Shown piece after piece: positions 27,794 through 36,499 of a stretch of DNA of 64,000 bases. The stretch comes from an uncultured Clostridia bacterium. GTDB lineage: Bacteria > Bacillota > Clostridia > Oscillospirales > Acutalibacteraceae. The stretch lies in the NCBI GenBank assembly GCA_946407065.1, contig CAMJMQ010000009.1, positions 25,378 to 89,377 on the forward strand, read 5' to 3'. The notes beneath the pieces were generated by a model that saw only the letters and a program-made list of their open reading frames with translations, made no database searches and had not been told where the DNA came from. The position numbers and the translations under genes were made by a program. Every line of letters starts with the position of its first letter. The stretch's first letter is position 1.

Positions 27794-29201
27794 AACCAAA
27801 GCGAGGATCGGCGTGTTTTCTATCGCGCTCGGAGCTTATTTACCCCAGTTTCCGAGTCTTGTTCCCGAATTCGAGGGCCAATACGCCGACTTTAAAAAGA
27901 GAATCCCCGATACCGTCGAGCTTATCGACGGCGGTATCGTTACCACAAAGGAGCTGGCAATGCAGGCGGGCGACAAGTTCCGCGCGGCTGATGTAGATTT
28001 AGTTATCTTACAACTGCTCACTTATGCCACTTCCTATAATATGCTCCCTGCCGTAAGAGACCTTGACGTCCCTGTCGTGTTGGTGAACTTGCAGAAGAAG
28101 AAAGCGCCCGATTATCCGAACACGGATAACGCGACTTGGCTCGGCGAGCTGTACGCCTGCGGCGCTGTCGGCGAGATGGTCGCCGATCTCGAGCGTGCGG
28201 GTAAACGCCATGCGGTCATCACCGGCGTTGTCGAAGGGGGAGACCCCGCTGTCGACGCAGAGATCGCAGACTGGTGCAAGGCGGCTCAGGTACGCAGAAG
28301 ATTCAGAGATACCAACCTCGCGCAGATCGGCAGACCCTATCCCGGTATGATGGATCTGTATATTGATGAAACCAATCTTTATCATAGAATGTGGCTGTAT
28401 ACCAAGCAATTCGACTGGGAGAAGATGTGGGCGATCGCCGATGATATCACCGACGAAGATGTCATCCGCGCAAAGGCGCAGGATATCCTCAATACCTTTG
28501 AGATCGAGGGCGGCGGTTCTATCGAAGAGGTCTGGGAGATGGCGAAGTACGTCGTCGCCTTTGAACAGTGGGTCAAGGACGAGAAGATCGCCTTTGTCGC
28601 CTCTCACTATGATGGCTTCGCGCAGGGCAAGGCGGGCGTGCTCGATTCCATGCTGATCCCCGCGTTCTCCATGCTCATCAAAGATGGCGTAGCATGCGCT
28701 GTCGAGGGAGATATCAAGGTAAGTATGGCGATGAGTATTCTCAAGACTATTTCAGGAATGGGACAGCTCAGCGAGATGTATTCGATCGACTTCAACGAGG
28801 ATTTCTGCATCATCGGACACTCCGGTTCGGGCGACGCATGCATCTCCGCGAAGAAGCCCACCATGAAGATCGTCCCCGTGTTCCACGGCAAGACCGGCGG
28901 CGGTTATCTGACCCAGTTCTATCCGCACTTAGGCCCCGTGACCTATCTCGGCATCACTCAGGATAAGGACGGAAACTTCAAGTTCGTCGTTGCGGAAGGC
29001 GTGAACGAGGAAGGCCCCATCTTCACCTTCGGCGACACCAATATGCGTACCCGCTTCACCTGCGGTGCGAGAGAATTCAACAACCGCTGGGCGGAAGCCG
29101 GCCCCACCCACCACATGGCGGCGGCCTCGGGCAGACATATCGACACCATTTTGAAGGTCGCGAAGATCTTCAACGTGCCGGTCGATATCATCACGAGATA
29201 A
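27783..29201 (+). CDS. AraA-fold sugar isomerase in a rhamnose-type operon
   Basis: This 472-residue protein resembles L-arabinose isomerase rather than the TIM-barrel RhaA. Metal and substrate residues align: Glu in VACAVEGDIK, Glu in LSEMYSIDFNED, His in CIIGHSGSGD, and the C-terminal His pair in AGPTHHMAAASGRH. The N-terminal half is the Rossmann-like domain (VDLVILQLLTYATSYNMLPAVRDL). Enzymes of this fold isomerise arabinose, fucose or related aldoses with Mn2+. Between rhaB and rhaD it should convert the aldose feeding them, so it may be a non-orthologous rhamnose isomerase or show that the operon also takes another 6-deoxy sugar. GGAGG inside the rhaB end serves as its ribosome site. 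Confidence 0.82.
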   Translation: MLVETKARIGVFSIALGAYLPQFPSLVPEFEGQYADFKKRIPDTVELIDGGIVTTKELAMQAGDKFRAADVDLVILQLLTYATSYNMLPAVRDLDVPVVLVNLQKKKAPDYPNTDNATWLGELYACGAVGEMVADLERAGKRHAVITGVVEGGDPAVDAEIADWCKAAQVRRRFRDTNLAQIGRPYPGMMDLYIDETNLYHRMWLYTKQFDWEKMWAIADDITDEDVIRAKAQDILNTFEIEGGGSIEEVWEMAKYVVAFEQWVKDEKIAFVASHYDGFAQGKAGVLDSMLIPAFSMLIKDGVACAVEGDIKVSMAMSILKTISGMGQLSEMYSIDFNEDFCIIGHSGSGDACISAKKPTMKIVPVFHGKTGGGYLTQFYPHLGPVTYLGITQDKDGNFKFVVAEGVNEEGPIFTFGDTNMRTRFTCGAREFNNRWAEAGPTHHMAAASGRHIDTILKVAKIFNVPVDIITR

Positions 29202-29216
29202 TAATAAAACCTACGG

Positions 29217-29339
29217 TCATTGCGAGGAGCGTAAGCGACGCGGCAATCCCACAAAGGAGCGTACCGACGTTTCATTCTCTGTTTGTGGGATTCCCACGGA
29301 GTATCGGGCACGCGTGCCCGCCCTCCTCGGAATGACATG
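29217..29339. repeat. Short palindromic interspersed element (MITE/REP-like)
   Basis: The ends are inverted: GTCATTGCGAGGAG near 29217 and CTCCTCGGAATGAC near 29335, with one mismatch. An inner pair GGCAATCCCACAAA and TTTGTGGGATTCC is nested, and GGGCACGCGTGCCC forms a further palindrome. It fills the gap between the isomerase and rhaD and can fold into a long hairpin in the mRNA. Confidence 0.75.
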
Positions 29340-29358
29340 AGACCGAAAGGAAGATAAT

Positions 29359-30177
29359 ATGAAAGACATTTTTACCGCTCCCTTCGTGGAGGAAATGAAG
29401 AAAACGACCGCGAATATGTACCGTCTCGGATGGGACGAGCGCAACGGCGGCAACATCAGTTATATGTTGGATGAGGAAGAGGTCGCACAGTATCTTGACT
29501 TGAATCATGTTATTCGAAAGATCCCCACCGGCTTTGAGGCGGAAGCGCTGGACGGAAAGTATTTCATCGTCACCGGTACGGGCAAGTATTTCAAGAATGT
29601 AGAGAGCGATCCTGAGACCAACCTCGGCATTATTCGTATCACCGAGGGCGGTGCGGTCGCCGAGCTCCTTTGGGGCTATAAGGACGGCGGCAAGTTCACC
29701 TCCGAGCTGCCCGCGCACCTGATGAGCCACATGGCGAGACTGAGCGTTGATCCCGAGAATCGCGTCGTCATCCATTCACACCCGACCAACACGCTGGCAA
29801 TGAACTTCGTTCATGAGCTGGACGAAAAGAAGTTCACTCACACGCTTTGGGAGATGTGTACCGAATGTATCGTCGTGTTCCCTGACGGCGTCGGTATCCT
29901 GCCCTGGATGCTTTGCGGAACGAATTCCATCGGCGAGGCGACTGCCGAGAAGATGAAAGAGTTCCGTCTCGTTATCTGGTCGCTGCACGGTATCTACGGA
30001 GCTGGAAAATCTTTAGACGAGACCTTCGGCTTGATCGAGACTGTCGAGAAGGCAGCGCAGATCTACATGCTCACCGCGCACCTGCCGCGCGTCAATACGA
30101 TCCAGGACAAAGACATGGTCGAGCTTGCCGAGTACTTTGGCGTTACATATAGAAAAGATTTTTTGAATCCAGCATAA
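29359..30177 (+). CDS. rhaD: Rhamnulose-1-phosphate aldolase
   Basis: This 272-residue class II (zinc) aldolase is colinear with E. coli RhaD (274). GWDERNGGNISYML, FIVTGTGKYFKNVESDPETNLGI, TSELPAHLMSH, VVIHSHPTN (zinc His pair), TECIVVFPDGVGILPWM, LHGIYGAGKSLDETFGLIETVEK are all present. It cleaves L-rhamnulose-1-phosphate into dihydroxyacetone phosphate and L-lactaldehyde. GGAAG lies before the ATG. It is the last gene of the rhaB operon; a palindromic element separates it from the isomerase gene. L-fuculose-1-phosphate aldolases are shorter and less similar, so RhaD is the better call. Confidence 0.92.
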   Translation: MKDIFTAPFVEEMKKTTANMYRLGWDERNGGNISYMLDEEEVAQYLDLNHVIRKIPTGFEAEALDGKYFIVTGTGKYFKNVESDPETNLGIIRITEGGAVAELLWGYKDGGKFTSELPAHLMSHMARLSVDPENRVVIHSHPTNTLAMNFVHELDEKKFTHTLWEMCTECIVVFPDGVGILPWMLCGTNSIGEATAEKMKEFRLVIWSLHGIYGAGKSLDETFGLIETVEKAAQIYMLTAHLPRVNTIQDKDMVELAEYFGVTYRKDFLNPA

Positions 30178-30271
30178 ACACCATGTTTTAATAACCAGTC
30201 CATGTATAACTATTTTGTGCATATTACACAACGCAATCAAAAATACTAACATTTAACCCATTATAATAAGA

Positions 30272-30311
30272 AAATACAGGTATTTCCTTAGCTTATAGGT
30301 TCTGCTATAAT
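30272..30311 (+). promoter_or_regulatory. AraC-regulon type promoter of the GPH symporter (box 3)
   Basis: AAATACAGGTATTT (30272-30285), a 20-base spacer, then TATAAT (30306-30311). This copy is a perfect inverted repeat, AAATAC and GTATTT around AG. Confidence 0.75.
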
Positions 30312-30391
30312 TAAGGCACTATAAGGAATGCTATCACAATCAAATCGTCTCATGATCGGATGACTAAACTACAATAAAAAGGGGTATGAAC

Positions 30392-31897
30392 ATGGCTAAA
30401 GAGAAAAAAGCTAAAGTTAACAAGCATCCTGACTGGCGCTTGAGCAGACGTGAAAGGTTCAATTACTACCTTTCCGACAGCGGAAGGCTGTTCGGAACAG
30501 CAGTATTTCAAACCTTTATGACATCATTTCTCGCTTTGCGCGGAATCAACCTGACTGTTCTTGCAGGTGTATTGCTGGTTTTGAAGATCATTGATGCAGT
30601 GGATGATGTTGTATTCGGCTATTTGATTGATAAGATGAAGATCACGGAGTGGAAGGCATTTCGAAAGCTCACCGGTGAGGGAAAATATTTACCGTGGTTC
30701 AGGCTCACTTTCTTTCTGTTCCCTTTATTCACCATTATTTTCTATTTGATGCCTTCATCTTTGCCGCTCGTTGTGAAGATTATTTGGTTTGTAGTCAGCT
30801 ATTTACTATATGATTTTTCTTGTACTTTAAACGAAGTACCGATGAACTCGCTGGTTATGACCTTAACCGATAATATTGATGAACGTAACAGTATCATAAA
30901 GGTAAAGGGACTTGTCCAGATGCTTGCCGGTGTTGTTGTCGGTATTGTGCTTAGTCTGCTCGTTGATCCTGTTGCGGGTCCCGGATTCAGCTTTACTTCA
31001 GTTGCCGTAGTAGCGATGATTATCTGTACCGGCATCATGATCCCTCTTGTAAAGAACGGAAAAGAATACAACACCGAGCTCAAGAATGTTGAGGGAGAAA
31101 AGAACGAAAACTACACGCTGCGCGATATGTGGAACTGTGTAAAAGTCAATAAATACATGATGATCTATTTGCTCTCTTCTTTGATAGCAGGTGTTACCGC
31201 TACATCCTCCGCAGTGAGTTCGCTGATTTCTTTCTACCTTTTTGAAGGTAAAACGATGATTCTCTCCATCCCCGTCATGCTCGCTTTCGTTCCGGCAATT
31301 CTGATCAACACACAGGCTGATTCCATCTCAAAAAGGTTTGGTCGCCGTAATTCCCTGATTGTTTTAGGAATAGTATTCGGAGCTATGTACATCGTCCAGT
31401 TCCTGGTCGGATATGAGAACATCACGTTGTTTATTATTTTGAGCACTATTGCCGGACTGGCAAATTCACTAAGATATGTCTTTATGAACTTCATCGCTCC
31501 GGACACGATTGAATACACTCGCTACAAGACAGGAAAGGATTGTTCGGGAATCTTCTACTCCCTGAATTCCTTTGTTTCGAAAGCGATCGGTGGTATCGGC
31601 GCCAGCTTAGGCCTTTTAGTAATGGGTCTCTATGGTTGGAATGAAGTTTCTGCAGAAAGCTACGACCAGCTCCTCAAAATGGGTATGGAAGTTGGTCAAG
31701 CAGGCTATCAAACGCCAACCGCTATTCACGGTATGTGGGTTGTATATGCACTGATTCCCGGAATAGGTTTCCTTCTCTCAACCTTGGTATTACTCTTCTA
31801 TCGTCTGAAGGATAAGGACGCAGAATTGATGGCGAAATGTAATTCCGGAGAGATCTCACGTGAAGAATGTGAGGCCCAGCTTTCAAAAAAATACTGA
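30392..31897 (+). CDS. GPH family (MelB-like) sugar:cation symporter
   Basis: An ATG at 30386 is only one base from AAAAAGGGG; the ATG at 30392 is better spaced and gives 501 residues. Twelve membrane segments are apparent. VLKIIDAVDDVVFGYLIDKMK near 65-85 matches the GPH signature with two acidic residues that bind cation and sugar. NEVPMNSLVMTLTDNIDERNSI and DTIEYTRYKTGKDCSGIFYSLNSF are further family marks. GPH carriers import oligosaccharides or glycosides with Na+ or H+. This is the only transporter in the locus, so it is probably the entry route for the glycosides cut by the operon downstream. It stands alone between box 3 and a terminator. Confidence 0.9.
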   Translation: MAKEKKAKVNKHPDWRLSRRERFNYYLSDSGRLFGTAVFQTFMTSFLALRGINLTVLAGVLLVLKIIDAVDDVVFGYLIDKMKITEWKAFRKLTGEGKYLPWFRLTFFLFPLFTIIFYLMPSSLPLVVKIIWFVVSYLLYDFSCTLNEVPMNSLVMTLTDNIDERNSIIKVKGLVQMLAGVVVGIVLSLLVDPVAGPGFSFTSVAVVAMIICTGIMIPLVKNGKEYNTELKNVEGEKNENYTLRDMWNCVKVNKYMMIYLLSSLIAGVTATSSAVSSLISFYLFEGKTMILSIPVMLAFVPAILINTQADSISKRFGRRNSLIVLGIVFGAMYIVQFLVGYENITLFIILSTIAGLANSLRYVFMNFIAPDTIEYTRYKTGKDCSGIFYSLNSFVSKAIGGIGASLGLLVMGLYGWNEVSAESYDQLLKMGMEVGQAGYQTPTAIHGMWVVYALIPGIGFLLSTLVLLFYRLKDKDAELMAKCNSGEISREECEAQLSKKY

Positions 31898-31929
31898 TTA
31901 ATAATCATTATATTTCATAAACCCTCCTT

Positions 31930-32012
31930 CGAGAAATGACCGGCCAAAGGGACGGTCGTTTCTCGTTGAAAGAAAAAAAGATACCGCAGTTACACATGAC
32001 GTGTACTGCGGT
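31930..32012. terminator. Double hairpin between convergent symporter and AraC genes
   Basis: The first hairpin pairs 31930-31942 with 31953-31965 (CGAGAAATGACCG with CGGTCGTTTCTCG, one wobble). The second pairs ACCGCAGT plus ACAC (31983-31995) with GTGT plus ACTGCGGT (32001-32012) and is followed by CTTATTTTT. Together they end both converging transcripts. Confidence 0.8.
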
Positions 32013-32013
32013 C

Positions 32014-33066
32014 TTATTTTTGGTACTGATTCTGTTGTTGCTCCAGTTTTCTGAATTTGTCAGGTGTGACGCCAAATAGCTCCTTGAAACTACGAATAAA
32101 CTGCCGAGTATCTTTATAACCAATCTCATCACATATCTGATCAAGCTTCCACGATTTTTCTTTTAAAAGCTCTGCCGCTTTTCTCAACTTGAAGTCTTTT
32201 AGGGTAGCAGAGAAGGATCGTCCTGCTTGCTCTTGAAACATTCTGCTCAGGTAAGAACTGTTGTAATGAAACTTTTCCGCGAGATTTTGCAGCGTAACAG
32301 TACGATAATTATTGTACATGTAGTTGACTATCTCCAGCATTTGACGATCTCGGATAGATATGCTGTAAAGGGGCTGCATCGTGTCACGATATCTTTGTAG
32401 GATATAGGTAATCAGCGAGGTGACAGTTGATTCCATCAGCTCTTTACGGTACGGAAGCTCATTCTGTTGTTGCTCATATAAGAAACACAACATACTCTCA
32501 ATCGCGGGATCTTCTCCGCAGGTAAAGCTGAGTGGATAGATCATAGCCGGAAGATGCGGTATAGACATCTTCATAAATAGACTCAGACGTATTTTTATGG
32601 TCAAGCATACAGCGTCGTCAATCGCTGTTAGCTTATGACGTACCGGGACAGGTACAATGATAAAACTGCCTTCCTGCTGAACCACTTCACTCTCGTCTAT
32701 ACAATGGATACAGTTACCGCGTAAGACATATGCACATTCTACAAATTCATGAGAGTGATGGGGAAACTCTATATATCGCAGAAGTTGTTCGATCTCGATG
32801 TCTGCATCGGAAGAAATGAAGTCCTGCTCTGTCAGCCCGGATGCGCCGTACTGTTCATGAAATGCCGAAACGATCTGTCCTTGCTCTCTGAGAGCAGGAG
32901 GCTCATTCATGGTTTTCAGTGTATGTTGATCCAGCCCGTATTTGGTGAGATACAGATACTGACCATGGCGCAGCTGTGTCCCCGTTTTTCGATAGTTCAT
33001 CTTTCCGATCTTCTCATATGAATTCAGAGATACCAATTCCTCTATCAACTTACTGTAATCAGCCAT
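32014..33066 (-). CDS. AraC family transcriptional regulator
   Basis: This 350-residue regulator has a cupin-like sensor domain at about 90-190 (EFPHHSHEFVECAYVLRGNCIHCID, SFIIVPVPVRHKL) and a C-terminal AraC DNA-binding domain at about 245-345. The two helix-turn-helix units are VTLQNLAEKFHYNSSYLSRMFQEQAGRSF and WKLDQICDEIGYKDTRQFIRSFKELFGVTPDKFRK. The sensor is expected to bind a sugar from the pathway. The gene sits between the symporter and the nine-gene operon and is divergent from the latter. It is the only regulator in the carbohydrate region, so it probably acts on the four promoters with AAATAAAGGTATTT-like boxes. Its own promoter has a good -35 and no box. Confidence 0.92.
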   Translation of the reverse strand: MADYSKLIEELVSLNSYEKIGKMNYRKTGTQLRHGQYLYLTKYGLDQHTLKTMNEPPALREQGQIVSAFHEQYGASGLTEQDFISSDADIEIEQLLRYIEFPHHSHEFVECAYVLRGNCIHCIDESEVVQQEGSFIIVPVPVRHKLTAIDDAVCLTIKIRLSLFMKMSIPHLPAMIYPLSFTCGEDPAIESMLCFLYEQQQNELPYRKELMESTVTSLITYILQRYRDTMQPLYSISIRDRQMLEIVNYMYNNYRTVTLQNLAEKFHYNSSYLSRMFQEQAGRSFSATLKDFKLRKAAELLKEKSWKLDQICDEIGYKDTRQFIRSFKELFGVTPDKFRKLEQQQNQYQK

Positions 33067-33093
33067 GGTCTCACCTCTTTTTGTCTATATTTC

Positions 33094-33122
33094 ATCATAC
33101 TAAATCAGATGGTAAAAGTCAA
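33094..33122 (-). promoter_or_regulatory. Promoter of the AraC regulator gene
   Basis: On the minus strand TTGACT (33122-33117), 17 bases, then TATGAT (33099-33094). It is a normal sigma-70 promoter, 15 bases from box 4 of the divergent operon. Confidence 0.7.
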
Positions 33123-33137
33123 CCTATCAAATAGGAA

Positions 33138-33177
33138 AAATAACGGTATTTTTTTATTATTTCAATGCATCTATAAT
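33138..33177 (+). promoter_or_regulatory. AraC-regulon type promoter of the nine-gene operon (box 4)
   Basis: AAATAACGGTATTT (33138-33151), a 20-base spacer, then TATAAT (33172-33177). A T-run follows the box as in copies 1 and 2. The first start codon is about 48 bases downstream. Confidence 0.75.
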
Positions 33178-33224
33178 AGTAGTATAAAAGGCGTAAAGTA
33201 TCTTTCACAAAGGAGTATGGTTAA

Positions 33225-34190
33225 ATGGGCAGAATGATGAATGATATGAAGTGCAGATTGATTCAGAAGGCAGTTTATGCGAAGCTATATAAAGGTCACC
33301 AACCAAACGAGTGGGAGCCGTGGAAAGAACCGGGAACAGCGAAAACGGATGACGGCATCGTATGCAAAAACGACGTAAAGTACGGAAATGCATTTCCTAA
33401 CAGCTTTGCTGATATATGGTACCCGGATGATTCACTTGAAAGGAAGCCGGTAGTCGTTTATTTTCATGGCGGTGGATTTATCTTCGGTGATAAGACAAGC
33501 GGCGATCCTCTCGCGGCAAATGAAGGCAATTCCTGTAAGCTTAAAGAAATAGTTAAGGCCGGCTATATTCTGGTGAATGCTAACTATGCTCTTGCTCCCG
33601 ACTACCGATTCCCAACACAGATTCAACAAACCGATGAACTCTTCCGTTATTTGATTGCCCACGAAGAAGAGCTTCATTTAGATATGAATCATGTGTGTCT
33701 CTCCGGAGGAAGCGCAGGAGCAAATATAACTGAAATTTACGCTGCTTGTGTCTGCAATCCTGAATATGGCAAAATTATGAGTGTGAATCCTGTTATGACG
33801 GCAGAGAATCTGAGAGTTCTTGCAATCGATGAGGCAGCTCTTGACCCTTCGGTATTCGATAAAAATATGTTTACGATGCTCGGTTGTGTCGCAGGGTGTA
33901 AATCAAACAACGTCGAAGAGATTGCGTATATTAATGCTAAAAACTATATTCGTGACCGCTATATTCCCAGCTGGATCAATGCCTCTAACGAGCCGAACGA
34001 TGAACGAGGCTATTTCATTACAGAAGGCAGAGGACTGAAAAACAAATTGGACGAAATCGGCGTGCCGAATGAACTCGTCTTTTTTCCGGGTGCAAACCTT
34101 CCTCATGGGTATATGGATCAGATGGAAGCTAATCCGAAATCAAAGGAAGCATTCGATCGGATGATGTCCTTTATCAATCGATTTATCTAA
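33225..34190 (+). CDS. Alpha/beta hydrolase, HSL-type esterase
   Basis: This 321-residue cytoplasmic protein has the hormone-sensitive-lipase pattern. HGGGF at 81-85 is the oxyanion hole, GGSAGA at 161-166 gives nucleophile Ser163, and LPHGYMDQ near 297 supplies the His. Such enzymes hydrolyse acetyl or other short acyl esters, here probably on imported oligosaccharides. AAAGGAG lies before the ATG. It is the first gene of the operon under box 4 and the first of three alpha/beta esterases in it, which suggests a heavily acylated substrate. It has no signal peptide. Confidence 0.85.
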   Translation: MGRMMNDMKCRLIQKAVYAKLYKGHQPNEWEPWKEPGTAKTDDGIVCKNDVKYGNAFPNSFADIWYPDDSLERKPVVVYFHGGGFIFGDKTSGDPLAANEGNSCKLKEIVKAGYILVNANYALAPDYRFPTQIQQTDELFRYLIAHEEELHLDMNHVCLSGGSAGANITEIYAACVCNPEYGKIMSVNPVMTAENLRVLAIDEAALDPSVFDKNMFTMLGCVAGCKSNNVEEIAYINAKNYIRDRYIPSWINASNEPNDERGYFITEGRGLKNKLDEIGVPNELVFFPGANLPHGYMDQMEANPKSKEAFDRMMSFINRFI

Positions 34191-34200
34191 AGGTGAGATT

Positions 34201-36498
34201 ATGAAACGAGATACATTTAATCATGACTGGCTTTTCTTTCACGGCAACGGTACTGCTTTGGAACGTACTGTCAGCGGAAGTGAAGAGCCACAATCGGTCA
34301 CGCTTCCTCATGATGCAATGATCAGAGAAGAACGTGATCCAAATCATGAGACCGGCAATGCAACCGGTTATTATCCGTGTCAAACGGTGCATTACATCAA
34401 GGAGTTTAAGGTTGAAGATAAATCGGGAGCCGCATATCTTGAATTTGAAGGGATCTACAAAAATGCAGCAGTCTTTTTAAATGATTGCCTGATTGCACAA
34501 CATTCAAACGGATATACTCCCCTAACGATAGATGTTTCAAATTTCCTCAAGCAAGGGGATAATCGTATCAAGGTTCTTGTCAGAAACGAAGTTCCTTCAA
34601 GTCGTTGGTACACAGGTACAGGAATCTACAGAGATACCTGGTTGTACACCGGAAAGCCCCTACATATCATTCCTCACGGTATCAAAATCCGCACATTGAG
34701 CGTTGATAGCGATATTGCAGCGCTGATGATCGACACAACTGTTTTCAATCAAACAAGTCAGCAGCACGAAATCCTTCTTAGACACAGAATCGGCGGTGCA
34801 GAGATAGAAGCGCCGGTTACAATGCTCCCTTATGAAAAGAAAACCATATCGCTCCGTTTTTACTTGGATAATCCGGAGCTTTGGAACGAGAATCATCCGT
34901 TCCTTTATAATTGTGAGAGCGAATTAGTTGGATGGGATACTGAGTGTACCCGTTTCGGAATCCGTACACTATCGCTTGATTCGATGCACGGACTGAGGAT
35001 TAACGGTCAAAGTGTGAAATTGAGAGGCGGATGTATTCATCACGATCACGGTGTGATCGGCGCAGTTGAGCATAGGGATTTGACTTACAGGCGAATTCGC
35101 AAACTTAAAGAAGCGGGGTATAACGCAGTCAGATGCGCACATTTCCCGACAAGCCGGACTGTTCTCGATGCATGCGATGAATACGGTATGTTTGTAATGC
35201 TGGATTTCTGTGACGCGTGGACAACCCCAAAGGTTGCGTTTGATTACTCTACAGAGTTTCTCGAGCACTCGCAAAAAGACATAATCGCAATGGTCGACTC
35301 AGCATACAACCATCCCTCTGTAATTATTTATGCTATCGGAAATGAAATCGGCGAGGTCAGCAATCCTCACGAGGCTCAATATGGCAGAAAGCTGTGCGAT
35401 ACGATCCGATCAATTGATTCAACGCGTTTCATCACAAATTGTGTCAATATTGCTCTCGCGCTGATGGATCGTATTCCCTCTCTTGCGGTAAAAGCAGGCG
35501 CTGATATCAATTCAATAATGAATGGGAATGCCGAAGAGCTCGCGCGGCTCATGTCTTCAAAAGAAATCGGTGAGCCTCTCGAGGAAGCATTCAGTTATCT
35601 GGACATTGCCGGATATAACTACGCAACATACCGCTATGAGACAGATACAAAGCTTTATCCGCACCGTATGATTCTTGGCACTGAATGCTATCCCGGAGCT
35701 CTGTATGAGAATTGGGAACTGTGCAAAAAGCTTCCGCAAGTCATCGGGGACTTCGGCTGGGCTGCATGGGACTACCTCGGTGAAGCCGGTGTTGGCCAAC
35801 ACCGCTACGGAGAAGCAATCGATTATGATTTGTACGGTCCTTATCCGTGGAGAACCGCTAACTGCGGCGATTTTGATTTGATCGGAGACAGAAGGCCTGT
35901 ATCCTATTGGCGACAAATCGTGTGGGGAGAACGCAAAGAGCCGTATATTGCGGTTCAAAGCCCGGCACATTATGGGGAAAAACAGTCTCCCACCCGTTGG
36001 GGCTGGTCTGATGCAGAAAGATGCTGGAACTACCGCGGTTATGAAAATAAACCGATTGTCGTCGAGGTTTACTCAGACGCAGAAGAAGTTCAACTCAGTT
36101 GTAACGGAAAAGAAATCGGAAGGCAACGCCCTATAAAATGCAAAGCAATTTTCCATACAACATTCGAACCGGGAGAACTGGTCGCAGTGAATATTCGTAA
36201 CGGCAAACAGGAAGAATCCGATCGGATATCAACAGCGTCCTACAAAGTCCATATTCAGAAGAGAACGGTCGGTGAAGGGGTAACGGAGCTTTCTGTAGTT
36301 GACGATCATGGTGAACTGAATCCCAATGTCACGCTTTCTCTGACAGCATCCTGCGAAGGTGATCTGACGATTCTCGGCTTTGGAACAGCTGATCCCAAAA
36401 GCGAAGAAAACTACTTTGACAGTACAATAAAAACGTTCCGCGGCAAGGCGTTAATCGTAACGCAAGGTACGGGGGAATTGATTATAAAGGAGAATTAG
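34201..36498 (+). CDS. Intracellular glycoside hydrolase family 2 enzyme (second copy)
   Basis: This 765-residue protein is a paralogue of the GH2 enzyme at 14128 with the same domain order. The jelly roll and Ig-like domains lie in 1-255. The barrel has acid/base Glu382 in YAIGNEIGEV and nucleophile Glu495 in ILGTECYPGAL. LRGGCIHHDHGVIGA precedes the barrel in both. The helical insertion between the two catalytic residues is also shared. No signal peptide is present. The enzyme probably removes a terminal beta-linked sugar in the cytoplasm. It follows the first esterase by 10 bases and has AAAGGTGAG as ribosome site. Substrate cannot be assigned by eye. Confidence 0.9.
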   Translation: MKRDTFNHDWLFFHGNGTALERTVSGSEEPQSVTLPHDAMIREERDPNHETGNATGYYPCQTVHYIKEFKVEDKSGAAYLEFEGIYKNAAVFLNDCLIAQHSNGYTPLTIDVSNFLKQGDNRIKVLVRNEVPSSRWYTGTGIYRDTWLYTGKPLHIIPHGIKIRTLSVDSDIAALMIDTTVFNQTSQQHEILLRHRIGGAEIEAPVTMLPYEKKTISLRFYLDNPELWNENHPFLYNCESELVGWDTECTRFGIRTLSLDSMHGLRINGQSVKLRGGCIHHDHGVIGAVEHRDLTYRRIRKLKEAGYNAVRCAHFPTSRTVLDACDEYGMFVMLDFCDAWTTPKVAFDYSTEFLEHSQKDIIAMVDSAYNHPSVIIYAIGNEIGEVSNPHEAQYGRKLCDTIRSIDSTRFITNCVNIALALMDRIPSLAVKAGADINSIMNGNAEELARLMSSKEIGEPLEEAFSYLDIAGYNYATYRYETDTKLYPHRMILGTECYPGALYENWELCKKLPQVIGDFGWAAWDYLGEAGVGQHRYGEAIDYDLYGPYPWRTANCGDFDLIGDRRPVSYWRQIVWGERKEPYIAVQSPAHYGEKQSPTRWGWSDAERCWNYRGYENKPIVVEVYSDAEEVQLSCNGKEIGRQRPIKCKAIFHTTFEPGELVAVNIRNGKQEESDRISTASYKVHIQKRTVGEGVTELSVVDDHGELNPNVTLSLTASCEGDLTILGFGTADPKSEENYFDSTIKTFRGKALIVTQGTGELIIKEN

Positions 36499-36499
36499 T

